Source of the DNA: Nymphalis io
Taxonomy: Eukaryota; Arthropoda; Insecta; Lepidoptera; Nymphalidae
NCBI RefSeq assembly: GCF_905147045.1
Contig: NC_065892.1
Span: 13,797,501-13,861,500 of the forward strand
Reading direction: 5' to 3'
Length of the DNA: 64,000 nt
Position 1 is the first letter of the stretch. The number at the start of each line of letters is the position of its first letter. The notes below the pieces were generated by a model. It was given only the letters and a program-made list of their open reading frames with translations. It had not been told where the DNA came from and did no database searches. Positions 46,230-56,705 of this stretch are shown here, piece by piece. The position numbers and the translations under genes were made by a program.

Positions 46230-46631
46230 CACACATTTCATAGGTAGTTCAATGATCCTTTTACTAAAAAAGCCGAGGAGGCGAGAATCAATAAACTGTT
46301 TGAAGGCGGTTTGGACTGCCGCATCGGAATTGAATTTTTTTCCGTGTAAAAAGTTGTCCAAATTCAGGAAAAAATGTTAATCTGTTGGAGCAAGATCCGA
46401 GGAGTACGGTGGATGTCGCAGAAATTCAATTGTAGCTTATCTAACTTCGTGGTCGTTTGTTGTGCAGTGTGTGGTCTTGCGTTGTCGTGAAGCAGCAGTG
46501 GCCTAGAGCGATTGACCAATCTCGGTTGTTTAGCAGCTAGTTCTTCCTTTATGGTTTGCAGACGCTGACAAAAGATATCTGCCGTAATCGTTTGGCCAGA
46601 TTTTATACATATGATAGTCCACCAAACACTC
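46230..46631 (-). pseudogene. mariner transposase, C-terminal part
   Basis: The frame reads VSVWWT, SGQTITADIFCQRLQT, AAKQPRLVNRS and the second catalytic block LLHDNARPHTAQQ. After NFCDI the frame shifts. The expected PPYSSDLAPTD block with the third catalytic Asp lies in another frame and is followed at once by a stop. Further C-terminal similarity (FKQFIDSRLLGFFSK) continues to about 46230. Inactive. Confidence 0.88.
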
Positions 46632-49600
46632 ACAATAATTCATCATCATCATCATCATCATCAGCCGAAAGACGTCCACTGCTGGACAAAGGCCTCCCCC
46701 AAGGATTTCCACGTTGGCCGATCTTGCGCTGCCCGCATCCAACGGCTTCCCGCGACTCGTTCTAAGTCGTCGGTCCACCTTGTAGGGGGCCTGCCCACGC
46801 TGCGTCTTCCGGTTCGTGGTCGCCACTCGAGAACCTTTCTGCCCCAGCGGCCGTCGGTTCTGCGAGCAATGTGCCCCGCCCACTGCCACTTCAATTTAGC
46901 AATTCTTCGGGCTATGTCGGTTACTTTGGTTCGCCTGCGGATTTCATCATTTCTGATTCGATCTCGCAGAGAAACTCCGAGCATAGCCCTCTCCATTGCC
47001 CTTTGAGTGACCTTGAGCCTTCTTATGAGGCCCATTGTGAGCGACCACGTCTCTGATCCATAAGTCATCACTGGCAACACACACTGGTCGAAGACTTTCG
47101 ACTTGAGACACTGCGGTATTTGGGATGAGAAGATATCGTGTAGCTTCCCGAACGCTGCCCAGCCGAGTTGAATTCGACGATTTACCTCTTTCTCGAAGTT
47201 GGACCTACCTAGTTGGATGGTCTGACCTAGGTAGACATAGTTGTCTACAACTTCGAGTGCAGAATTTCCAACCTTGACTTGAGTGGGTGCAACATGGATG
47301 TTCGACATGATTTTCGTCTTGTCCATGTTCATTTTTAGACCCACTTGTTGGGAAACCCTGCTGAGGTCATCGAGCATAGTGCCGAGGTCTTCCAAGGTCT
47401 CAGCCATAATTACAATGTCATCGGCAAATCGAAGATGAGTGATGTACTCGCCGTTAATATTGATGCCAAGTCCGTTCCAGTCCAGAAGCTTGAAAACATC
47501 TTCCAATGCAGCGGTAAACAGTTTCGGAGATATCACGTCTCCCTGTCTTACACCTCTCTGCAGTTGGATAGGTTTTGAGTTCTGATCCTGGAGTCGGATC
47601 GACATGGTGGCGTTCTCGTACAAGCACTTTAACACCCTGATATACCGATAATCAATTTGGCACCTTTGAAGAGAATTCAGCACAGCCCAGGTTTCGATCG
47701 AATCAAAGGCTTTCTCATAGTCCACAAACGCTAAGCAAAGTGGCTGGTTATACTCCTCAGTCTTCTGTATAACTTGCCGCAGCGTATGTATGTGGTCTAT
47801 GGTGCTAAAGCCTTTCCGGAATCCGGCTTGTTCGGGTGGCTGGAAGTCGTCAAGCCTTTGCTCGAGACGATTCGTAATGACTCTCGAAAACAACTTGTAA
47901 ACATGACTCAGCAGTGAGATGGGCCTGTAATTCTTCAGAAGGGTTTTATCACCCTTCTTAAAGAAAAGTACCACCACACTTCTGTGCCATGCTTTTGGCG
48001 TTTGACCTTTGGCAATGACGGAGTTAAAAAGCCTCTGAAGAGCCCTGAGGATCGGTGTACCACCCGCCTTCAGAAGCTCGGCTGTAATACCATCATCACC
48101 AGGTGCCTTGTTGTTTTTGAGTTGTCCGAGAGCCATTCTAATCTCGAAAAGACTGACGTCCTGAAAATCTTCAGTGTAGTGTCGGGTTAGTCTTGCTCTG
48201 GGATCTGCAGCATGACTACTGACAGGTGATTGAGCTGTCGTGTACAGCTGACCGTAGAACTTCTCAACCTCTTCCAACAGCTCAGATCTTGACGTGACTA
48301 TTCTGCCATCCTCAGTTTTCAGCCTTGTCAGTTGACTCTGACCAACAGACAGATCTCTGGCGAACACTTTAGAGCCTTTGTTCCGCTCGATGGCCTCTTT
48401 AATGCGCATTGTATTAAATTGGCGAGTGTCGCGAGTTAGAGACTTTGAAATCCGTCTGTTGATCAGCCGATAGCCGGCAGCATCAGCTGGGGACGTCAGA
48501 ATCATTTTCCGTCTTTCCTCCATAAGCCGTAGGGTAGAGGCAGAGATCTTTTTGGTTCCTTTTGTACGGCTGGTCTTGAAGGTCTTAGACCCAGCCGTAC
48601 GGACAGTTTCCACAAGCCTGTCGTTGTATGTGTCCACTTCCTCGCAGTCTGCTAGGCAATCGAATCGGTTTTGGAGTTCGAGCTGAAAGGCTTCGGGATT
48701 TCGGATTTGAAGAGGTGATGGTCGGAGCGTAGACTTCATCAGTCGGGACCTCTGGAGTTTAACATTGATATTTAACGAGCCTCTTACGAGTCTGTGATCG
48801 CTCCCAGTTTTGACTGCATTGATCACGGAGACGTCATTAAATATTTGTCTTCTCGTCGACAAGATGAAGTCTATCTCATTCTTGGTTTTCCCATCAGGGC
48901 TCACCCAGGTCCATTTACGCTGACCTGGCTTCTTGAAAAAGGAGTTCATCATAAAGAGTCCCTCCTTCTCCATAAAGTCGGCCAACATCTGGCCCCGAGT
49001 GTTGCGGTCTCCAATTCCATGAGGTCCCACCTTTAACTCATCACCGAATCGTTTGCCCAGCTTCGCGTTGAAGTCCCCCATTACAACAGTGAAATGAGTC
49101 TTGTTGGTATGTATGGCTTTAGATAAATCCTCATACATGACCTCAACCTCATCGTCGGAGTGTGTCGAAGTCGGCGCGTATACCTGTATGACCTTCAAAG
49201 AATACCGCTTGGTGATTCTGAGTATAAGGTACGCCACCCTAGCCGACACACTCTCGATTTTCACAACGTTGTTAACGAGGTACTTGTGGACTATGAACCC
49301 GACACCACCTTGAGACAGTTGATCGCCCTCTCGGAAATAGAGAAGGTTACCGGATTTCAGGATCATCGTATCCTCCCCCTGTCTTCGGACTTCGGATAAT
49401 CCGACGATATCCCAGTGTAACCTGCTCAATTCTTCCTCCAGTTCGATGATCTTCTCGTCGGTCCGCAGTGTACGCGTGTTATATGTTGCCAGGGCCAGAG
49501 GTCGTCGGTGTTGGTAACACGAAATCTGCCGGGGATTCTTAGCACCCCCTGCCCCGCCGTTACCACAGCTGTTACCAAGGCTAGGAATAGCAGGGCTGCC

Positions 49601-49824
49601 GGGGACTAGGGGCCGTGGTTTAGTTGCGCGAATCATGAGGGGATATGCCATAATCGCCACGCTTGGCAGACGGGTTGGCGATCGCAGTAAGTTAGTCATA
49701 GTACTCAGAGAGACGCTGCTGCCCGTTCTCTGGTGTATATTCCCTCGGGTCGACTTCTACGCCCCCCACGGGATGAGATGGGGTGGTGATATTCGTCGCC
49801 GTCACCACACGGCAAACAATAATT
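46632..49824 (-). mobile_element. Full-length RTE LINE inside the mariner, 9-bp TSDs
   Basis: ACAATAATT at 46632-46640 and 49816-49824 bounds a 3175-bp RTE element (46641-49815) on the minus strand. The 3' tail is a TGA trinucleotide repeat (read as CAT repeats from 46641) that merges with the stop codon, so there is almost no 3' UTR. The 5' UTR is about 116 bp. It carries one long intact ORF and looks complete. Confidence 0.95.
46661..49699 (-). CDS. RTE AP-endonuclease and reverse transcriptase, intact 1012-aa ORF
   Basis: The single protein nicks DNA and primes reverse transcription at the nick. The AP-endonuclease spans about residues 65-315: LALATYNTRT, SEVRRQ (Glu about 103), VIQVYAPTS, MGDFNAKLG (Asp 209, Asn 211) and GSDHRLVRG (Asp 301, His 302). 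The RT spans about 520-800: NNKAPGDDGITAELLKAGG, YRPISLLS, AFVDYEKAFDS (Asp about 660), QRGVRQGDVISPKLF and LRFADDIVIMAE (about 755-764). A basic C-terminal domain ends GRPPTRWTDDL and QQWTSFG. All expected catalytic residues are present and there is no stop or frameshift. The first ATG gives a GC-rich leader of about 60 residues. Potentially active. Confidence 0.93.
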   Translation of the reverse strand: MTNLLRSPTRLPSVAIMAYPLMIRATKPRPLVPGSPAIPSLGNSCGNGGAGGAKNPRQISCYQHRRPLALATYNTRTLRTDEKIIELEEELSRLHWDIVGLSEVRRQGEDTMILKSGNLLYFREGDQLSQGGVGFIVHKYLVNNVVKIESVSARVAYLILRITKRYSLKVIQVYAPTSTHSDDEVEVMYEDLSKAIHTNKTHFTVVMGDFNAKLGKRFGDELKVGPHGIGDRNTRGQMLADFMEKEGLFMMNSFFKKPGQRKWTWVSPDGKTKNEIDFILSTRRQIFNDVSVINAVKTGSDHRLVRGSLNINVKLQRSRLMKSTLRPSPLQIRNPEAFQLELQNRFDCLADCEEVDTYNDRLVETVRTAGSKTFKTSRTKGTKKISASTLRLMEERRKMILTSPADAAGYRLINRRISKSLTRDTRQFNTMRIKEAIERNKGSKVFARDLSVGQSQLTRLKTEDGRIVTSRSELLEEVEKFYGQLYTTAQSPVSSHAADPRARLTRHYTEDFQDVSLFEIRMALGQLKNNKAPGDDGITAELLKAGGTPILRALQRLFNSVIAKGQTPKAWHRSVVVLFFKKGDKTLLKNYRPISLLSHVYKLFSRVITNRLEQRLDDFQPPEQAGFRKGFSTIDHIHTLRQVIQKTEEYNQPLCLAFVDYEKAFDSIETWAVLNSLQRCQIDYRYIRVLKCLYENATMSIRLQDQNSKPIQLQRGVRQGDVISPKLFTAALEDVFKLLDWNGLGININGEYITHLRFADDIVIMAETLEDLGTMLDDLSRVSQQVGLKMNMDKTKIMSNIHVAPTQVKVGNSALEVVDNYVYLGQTIQLGRSNFEKEVNRRIQLGWAAFGKLHDIFSSQIPQCLKSKVFDQCVLPVMTYGSETWSLTMGLIRRLKVTQRAMERAMLGVSLRDRIRNDEIRRRTKVTDIARRIAKLKWQWAGHIARRTDGRWGRKVLEWRPRTGRRSVGRPPTRWTDDLERVAGSRWMRAAQDRPTWKSLGEAFVQQWTSFG

Positions 49825-49849
49825 TAATTAATTAATTTACTAATTTTTA

Positions 49850-50260
49850 TAAGTCAATTTTCGTTTAGGGCAGAATTTGGCTGGGTCTCCAGGGTTCAGC
49901 CATTGCGACGAGTGCTTCCGATTATCGTACAGTATCCACTTGGATAAAGTAACACAGCAGTCGACGCGTGTTTTCAGGTTCGATTCACTCAATTCATGAG
50001 GTACCCATCGTTCAAGTTTTTTTACTTTCCCGATTTGCTTTAGTGGATTATTACAATTTTATCACTTACCCCGAAGCCTGCAGCTATCTCTGAAATGCTT
50101 TGTGATTATTTCGCTTCCACAATAGCCTTTAATTCATCATTTTCCACTTTGGTCTCCGGCTGTCCACGGGGTTGGTTCTGAAGGTCCAAATTTCCAACAC
50201 GAAAACGTTGAAACCAAAAATGTACCGTGCTTTCTTTTGCGACACCAGCGCCGTACGCAT
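49850..50260 (-). pseudogene. mariner transposase, N-terminal part
   Basis: On the minus strand the DNA-binding part reads VHFWFQRFRVGNLDLQNQPR and VENDELKAIVEAK, then a stop. Further along come WVPHELSES, SKWILYDNRK and PAKFCPKRKLTYKN. The region before WILYDN is shortened, and the CDEKW-type block with the first catalytic Asp is replaced by TLSKW, so that residue is lost. The gene resumes on the other side of the RTE insertion at VSVWWT. Confidence 0.85.
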
Positions 50261-50734
50261 CATTAATCCTTCGAGCTGTTTCCGCTGCACTGGTGGTTAG
50301 AACGGTAGAACTCGTACTCGTAAATATACTGATATTTCATGTTTTCCGTTGTGCGGTAATAAGCGACGCCAAAGAAAAAAAAATGAGGAAAAAACAAATG
50401 AATGACTGTTTTCAAAACTAAAATGTACCAGCTAAATGAATTTATAAATTTGAATTTTGAATTCTTAACCAAAGAGGAGATATTTCAGATCAAAGTGGTC
50501 AGTACGACAAAACGCTAATTTCATATGTAAGGACCTAATATATACACACTCATATGGATGCTAAATAGAAAGGTCAGAAATCATCCAACTGAAACTAAGA
50601 AATTAGGGCCAGAACTAATCAAATAAAGTGTATTTTTTATATATTTTTTAAGGTTTTTTTTGATAATTTGTAATTGTTAAAATTAGTTATTGTGAGTGAA
50701 TCTTAGAAGATAGACACCTGCTACCACAGACTGA

Positions 50735-51020
50735 TTACTGGTAGTAGGGCTTTGTGCAAGCTCGTCTGGGTAGGTACCACCAACTCATCAGATATTCTAC
50801 CGCAAAACAGTATTACTTGGTATTGTTGTGTTCCGGTTTGAAGTGTGAGTGAGCCGGTGTAATTACAGGCACAAGGGACATAACATCTTAGTTCCTAAAA
50901 TTGGTGGCACAATGGCGATGTAAGCGATGGTTAACATTTCTTACAATGCCAAAATCTATGGCCGTTGGTGACCACTTACCATGAGGTGGCTTTGCTCGTC
51001 CGCCGACCTATTCTATATAA
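50735..51020 (+). repeat. Repeat D, full-length copy
   Basis: From TGGTAGTAGGGCTTTGTGCA to GACCACTTACCATGAGGTGG, CTTTGCTCGTCCGCC, CTATTCTAT and an A run, all blocks are present. It begins about 200 bp right of the mariner. Confidence 0.85.
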
Positions 51021-52254
51021 AAAATTATTTAGTAAGGTGCAGGGTCGGCCATCTTATGTGAATTCAATTTAAGGTAGTAATATTTATATATATTTTAGGA
51101 ATCATTTACAAATAAAAAATGAACAAAGGAATCAAAACTGAGCAATTGAACTCGCTGTCGTTGACGTAGCATGTTAATGTTTCTAATATTGATGATTATT
51201 ATTAGTATTGGTGATAAACCGAGATAATATCATCCACATGATAGACAATTAAAGCGAAGTAGTGAAATAGTATAATTAAAATCTCACTGATGAGCTAATA
51301 CTTCTCTCCTTGGGGTTTTTCGGCTACTTCATGACGTCATGATTAAAATTCAATGATGCTAGCTCGGATTTTAACCCGCAATCTGTGGTTTGTATTCATG
51401 GATATCGTGACCAAATAATGTCTCTCGGTTTTGATAAAAAGCATATAAGCAATCAAAATATAAAGTATATTATAAGTACCTTAAAAGTACACTTAAAAGT
51501 ATTTCAGAATCGATATTTTCCGAATAAATTTAAAGCGACAACCGTTTGGTAATGTAACTTCGGTCGATAAAAACCGGCATTTGAATGATATACACAATTT
51601 AATCTTTTTTATATTTTACATGAAAATCAAAGAATAAAAATGTAACTCCAAGATTGTCTTTTATCTTATATGAACAAATGAACATATATGATTGATGCCC
51701 GGAAGAGATCGCTATGTAGTGATAAGGCCGCCAAAGTTGTATGCTAATTAGGTTATATCCATGTGTTATGTAATATAATTTTTTATTTGTTGTGGTGTAC
51801 AATGAAGTATAGTATCTATATCTTTTATTTTGTATAGGTCAGCTCGAAGTGAAATGAATATATATTTTTAGAAAAATAATCTTTAAATGTCTTAATTGCG
51901 AAGTGTGGAAATATTACCGCCGAGTTTCTTTCGCCGGACTGGGTGTTTCTTTTCCGAACCGGTGGTAGTTTCTAGTTTGACTATCAATAAGCAAGTATAA
52001 TGCTTCAATGTTGAATAAAGTATGTTGATTTTAATTTCCTATTTAATTAAAGATGCCGCAGGTTTACGTCTTGACTTTGCGAAGTTGGAAACTTGGTATG
52101 ATAAGCTTGTATTAACTTCTCGTGTTCATACAATGCCTGTCATTGTTTCTATCAACATAATCGACATAATCGTGGATATACGTTATAATGTTTTATACAT
52201 TTAATGTGACGCATATTAAGTACATCTTCTTTATTTAAACATCCATTTTTTTTT
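51021..52254. other. Non-coding stretch
   Basis: The exact 29-mer shared with 34842-34870 is at 51122-51150. A weak SINE-B scrap may lie at 51305-51400 (GGCTACTTCATGACG, TAGCTCGGATTTTAACCCGC). Nothing else recognised. Confidence 0.45.
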
Positions 52255-52305
52255 TCAGCCTTTTGCCGTCCACTGCTGGACGAAAGCCTCCCCCATAGAA
52301 CGTCA
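52255..52305 (-). repeat. RTE 3'-terminal fragment (about 50 bp)
   Basis: The minus strand encodes GEAFVQQWTAKG and stop, the C-terminus of the RTE protein (compare GEAFVQQWTSFG at the 46661 copy). An A run follows instead of a TGA repeat. This is an extreme 5' truncation. Confidence 0.75.
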
Positions 52306-52454
52306 ACCATAATTACTAGAATAATAATAATCGCTCTAATAACATAAACACGAAAGATTATCTGTGTTATAAGTTAATGTTACTTCTTCACGCTTTATCA
52401 CAGCTAAAATATGACGAAACTTACATATTTTGCCTTTCCATCCCGTTAAATTGA

Positions 52455-52500
52455 ATTTACGATAATAACGCGGGCGCAGCCGCGGGTAAATCGCTAGTTT
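52455..52500 (+). mobile_element. Possible Helitron-like 3' end
   Basis: GCGGGCGCAGCCGCGGG followed by TAAATCGCTAGT has the GC-rich hairpin plus CTAG-T terminus typical of insect Helitron ends. The 5' end was not found. Confidence 0.35.
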
Positions 52501-52552
52501 TTAAATAAATAATGTAATATTTTTTAAACTTTAATACATTTGGTTTCATTTA

Positions 52553-52798
52553 TTGGTGGTAGGGCTTTGTGCAGGCCAAAGGGAGGTACCACCTACTCAT
52601 CAGATATTCAGTTGCGTTTCGGTTTGAAGGATGAGTGAGAAAGTGGAACTGACAAAGGCACATAACATCTTCGTTCCCAATGTTGGTGGCGCATTGGCAA
52701 TGTAAGGCATGGTTAATATTTCTTTCATCGCTAATGTCTATGGGCGGTGGTGACCATTTAACAAAAGGTAGCCCATTTGACTGCCTTTTTTCCTTTAA
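52553..52798 (+). repeat. Repeat D copy, internally deleted
   Basis: TTGGTGGTAGGGCTTTGTGC, GGTACCACCTACTCATCAGA, GTTGGTGGCGCATTGGCAAT, ATTTCTTTCATCGCTAATGT and GGTGGTGACCATTTAAC are present. The segment TACCGCAAAACAGCAATACT is missing and the stem-loop region is mutated. Confidence 0.8.
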
Positions 52799-53289
52799 CA
52801 TAAAAAAATTAAAATAATTATATTGTAAGATATTATAAAATAAAATAAAAAATATATACTAATCGAGCAATAAATGTATGAAATATACAACAGCAATCAA
52901 AATAACATTTCAGTTGTAGCCCGTCATCGCTCTTTCATCGAATAAATATTTTGTACACTCATGACTGGGTCTGTAAAATAAACCAGAATGTATTATTCTG
53001 TAATAATAGGTAATAATAGGCACTAAAAGTTGGCAGTTTTTGTCAGTTTAATAACTCTTACAATGCCAATGTTTATTGGCAGAATAATAATATAATGTTG
53101 GCAATCAGGTCGATTACCTTTGACTATTAATATTATTATATTATGTCTACTAATTAATCGTACCGTATCCATTGCAATTTTGTCTCATTATTGGTATATA
53201 TCTGTAAAATTTTAAAATAACTTTAATCATAATGAAAAAAATTGTGTTGTTATTTAAAAATTTAAGCAAAAGCCGAATAATGGATAATG
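52799..53289. other. Non-coding stretch
   Basis: AT-rich; no feature recognised. Confidence 0.5.
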
Positions 53290-53500
53290 TCTCACCGGAC
53301 AAGCGCCTCCTCTCCTTTTGGGTATAAATTTGGCGCTTCATTAATTTGGTCGAATTTTATATGACATAATTTTATGCAACTTATCATGCTCGCTCTGTCT
53401 TTGATGTTTTCCTTGCTCACCAGGCACGAGATGAATTAATTATAAGCCACATAAGAACTCAATCGTGTTCTCTCGAATTTCAACCTTTGAACTTCGGTTA
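53290..53500 (-). repeat. SINE-B, degraded copy
   Basis: Diverged blocks TCTCACCGGACAAGCGCCTC, CTCTCCTTTTGGGTA, TTTGGCGCTTCATTAA, ACCAGGCACGAGATGAAT and CTCGAATTTCAACC with CTTCGGTTAAAATTC follow the SINE-B order. Confidence 0.55.
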
Positions 53501-53704
53501 AAATTCTGGATCACGCTGGCTCAATTTGTAAATAACACGGCTGCAATTTATTTAATTCTTGTAGGAAGAATTTTTGAAAATTTAACCTCTAATGTAGTAA
53601 TAAAGGGGCTTAAGGTTTGTATGAAAACCCGTCATTTTTTAAAGAAAGATGTATAGAAATATATGGCAATTCTGAAATATGATGCGAGCGAAACTGGGAG
53701 ATGT

Positions 53705-54020
53705 GCAATTACTAGTAACGTAACAGCCTGTAAATGTCCCACTGATGGGCTAAAGGTCTCCTCTCCTTTTTTGAGGAGAAGGTTTGGAGCTTATTCCACC
53801 ACTCTGCTCCAATGCGGGTTGGTAGAATACACATGTGGCAGAATTTCAGTGAAATTAGACACATGCAGGTTTCCTCACGATGTTTTCCTTTACAATATAG
53901 CACGAGATGAATTATAATCACAAATTAAGCTTCAATTCAGCGGTGCTTGCCCGGGCTTGAACCCATGATCATCGGTTAAGATTCACGCGTTCTTACCACT
54001 GGGCCATCTCGGCTAATTAC
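53705..54020 (-). repeat. SINE-B copy, near full length
   Basis: Complete from AACAGCCTGTAAATGTCCCA (3' end) to the head GCCGAGATGGCCCAGTGG on the minus strand, with GGTTCAAGCCCGGGC. Flanks AATTACTAGTA (left) and AATTACAAGTA (right) look like a TSD with one mismatch. Confidence 0.85.
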
Positions 54021-54721
54021 AAGTATATTACGAAAAATATTTTAATATTGTCCATAGTTAATAGAACTTGTATTTTACTTTATAATTTATCAGTTCTATT
54101 TTTTTAATCCTTTAATACTTTTATTTAATTTTCAATATTATAAGCATTACATTTACTTATTAAGGAATAATACATTTAGTGTATTCGTAGTATCGAGTAA
54201 AATTAGACATCGACTCCGAGATCGTAACAAACTTATATAAATCGATTTAAAGTTACATTAATCATTTTGATAATCGCTTATACTTAACTATAATGAAGTT
54301 TTGGATGGTTTCCGACGCAGTAGAGAGTCGACCCGTGCCTGTTATGATTATGAATGGAGTGAAATTTAATGAGTTCAGTGTATATCTTAATATCATCAGT
54401 AATTTATTGTACAAAACTATGGTTGATAGTGGAATACAAACCAACAAACAAAATCGTTCCCAAGTAAGAAGAAAAGTAATTGTTAATAGTTTCGTTCTTC
54501 AAAATCCTTGCTTTGTTATATCACGTAGCGATCCCAAATACAGTATTTGAGTAAACGCCGAACCGATCGGACGTATTGTTGCAAGCTACAAAGTGCATAA
54601 TTTCTTTTGTATAAAAAAACAAAAGCATATTCCGATTGAAGTATAACAATGAGCGAAATATAACGTGTGGTCTAAGTTATCGACTATGGCGGGTTAAGTT
54701 ATAATAAACGATTTTTTGACT

Positions 54722-55759
54722 TTTGTTCAAAATAAAATTGATATCTTGGATGAATTAAGCATTGTGCAAATTTGTGTCACAAATGTCACAGATGCTAAAA
54801 TCGAAAATGGAAAAGAGATATTATACAATATATGTTGCGATCGTGGCATAAGAAATGTACAGAGAAAGGGTGAAGATAAGAAAAAAAAATAACATTAAGG
54901 ACGTCATAAAATTATTAAAGGAAGTCGACCCGGATGATCAACAGACTTTTGTGGCAAAGGGTTTAATCGCTTGCCACCAGTTTCCTTCGATTATGTGGAC
55001 GTAACTCGGTTACTTAAAGATATGGCTATAATGAGAACAGAGTTATCGGAACTTAAAATGAAATTCAACCTTGAGCTGGCAGATTTTAGGAATACATTTA
55101 AATCGCGTGAAGATCGAGATACCAGCATACCTCAGACAGTAACTAATCCAGAAATGGTAAAAAATGTACAGTCTATAAAACCTCCGCTACCGCCTATGTC
55201 TGCACCACAACCTGAGTGCGTACACGAAGAAGCTGCACCTTATTCCCGTATACCCACATATCGTGATATTGTGTATAGTGACGATCACTCGCGTCAAGCG
55301 AAATGCGCCCGTATGAAAAATGTAATTACGGATGGGATTTCTGGGGCTGCTAATTATTCGGTTGCGCGCGATTTCCCAGCAACGTTTAAAGTTAAAGTAC
55401 CCACAGATGACGGGTTTCAAATCGTGAAGAATAGAAAACGTAAAAATAAAATTACGAATATGAGAGGGACGTATTCCGCTCAACGCAAGATACAAGTCGC
55501 TGACCCGGAATGTTCGGTTTATATCTCTCGCGCCTTAAAAACTGGAACAGAGTCCGATATTAAGGAACATATTCACGACATGGGACAGGAATGCCTTAGT
55601 GTGGAACGTCTTAAACAGCACAAGGACACTGCTTTTAATTCGTTTAAAATACACGCAAGTAGGATGAGTACATTTTTAGAAACCAATTTTTGGCCCGCAG
55701 GTTTAGTATACCGACGCTATAGAGAACGACACACACGGAACTCTTTAAATAATAAATAA
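54722..55759 (+). pseudogene. Retroelement ORF1-like gene with two frameshifts
   Basis: Three consecutive frames make one protein. The first (from 54722, no start found) ends KGEDKKKK at an A run (54881-54889), where one base change shifts the frame. The second, 54890-54980, reads NNIKDVIKLLKEVDPDDQQT and ends near GTTTAATCGC. The third (to 55759) reads LPPVSFDYVDVTRLLKDM, a coiled-coil-like MRTELSELKMKF segment, a Pro-rich linker, a basic RKRKNKI, then VYISRALKTGTESDIKEHIH and a C-terminus with NFWPAGLVYRRYRE. Multi-copy proteins of this form occur beside insect retroelements and look nucleic-acid binding; the family name is not certain. No RT follows on this strand. Confidence 0.65.
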
Positions 55760-55988
55760 TATGGGTAGTAGTAAAAGATCTGTCGAACAAGTAAGAGACC
55801 TGTCTAACAATAATAAAGTAAGAAATTTGTAATTTTTTTTGTATCTCAATTATATGGACCTTTGTTGTCTGAGAATAAATGATTATTAGTATTATTGTTC
55901 TTTTGTATATTTTTTTATATATCCCTTTTAACAGGGGTAACTTAACTATCACGCGGGCCATGACCAAGCGTGATAGGTTTGTTAAATA

Positions 55989-56705
55989 TTAAATTGACAA
56001 TGGTGATGTGAGGAACTTTCGTGTAAGACGTGTGGTGCTCAGTATGGCTGTTTTTTGTAACAGTGCGAGAGTGGACTTGGAAATTTGGAGAATATTGAGA
56101 TTAGTCTTGAGTGTTTTTGGGATAACGCCTCTACTGGATAGAATGATTGGTAAAATTTTCACTGTATTTATTGACCATTGTTTTTTAATTTCATTAGCCA
56201 ATTCTATGTATTTTATTACTTTTTCATTGTGTGTACTGAGTAGGTTGTGTGTATTACATACTGCAATATCGACTATATAAACTATTTTGTTGTTTTTGTC
56301 TACCACTGTTATATCCGGTCTATTATAATGTATGGTTTGGTCGGTGGTGATCGTTCGATCCCAGTAGATTTTATAATAATTATTTTCTAGAACTTTACAG
56401 GGTTGGTATTTATAGTAAGTTACTTTATTTGTTATGAATTTATATTGATGGGCTAAGTTTTGGTGAATTATTGCTGCTACTTGGTCATGCCTGTGCTTAT
56501 AATCAGTTTGGACGATTGACTTGCAAGCACCGGTTATGTGTTGCATCGTTTCTGAACTGCTTTGGCAACGTCTACATAAATCATTCGGTAAGTTAGCTGT
56601 ACAAATAATATGTTTCTGATAGTTTCGGGTGTCTATTTCTTGATCTTGTAAGGCTTGGCTCAAGTCGGCTCGATGTCTTCCATGCAATGACTTTTGTGGC
56701 CACAT
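55989..56705 (-). pseudogene. Dong/R4-like CCHC motif and restriction-like endonuclease
   Basis: This open part of 238 codons is the C-terminal end of the LINE. CRRCQSSSETMQHITGAC gives a CX2CX7HX4C motif. Then NRPDITVVDKNNKIVYIVDI holds the PD...D core of a restriction-like endonuclease, the nuclease type that R2/R4/Dong elements use for target cutting. The catalytic spacing looks preserved. Upstream similarity (LTLPRGEGGRSFIDIHNLHN) continues in broken frames to about 57130, so this piece is not an independent gene. Confidence 0.78.

Larger units (their letters stand above)
46139..50538 (-). mobile_element. mariner transposon split by an RTE element
   Basis: Terminal inverted repeats begin TTAGGTCCTTACATATGAAA at both ends (46139 inward; 50538 inward on the minus strand) and differ only slightly over the next bases. 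TA lies directly outside each end (46137-46138 and 50539-50540), the standard mariner target duplication. Without the nested RTE insertion and one duplicated 9-mer the element is 1216 bp, a normal mariner size. The transposase is on the minus strand and dead. Confidence 0.95.

Noticed and set aside
46641..46664. CAT trinucleotide repeat as an independent microsatellite
   Set aside because: It is the 3' tail of the minus-strand RTE (TGA repeats) adjoining its stop codon.
47345..49399. + strand ORFs of 66-80 aa across the RTE element
   Set aside because: They are antisense shadows of the intact RTE ORF on the minus strand.
54293..54550. 85-aa ORF between SINE-B and the ORF1-like gene
   Set aside because: No domain, no splice context and no similarity to anything recognised; compatible with chance.
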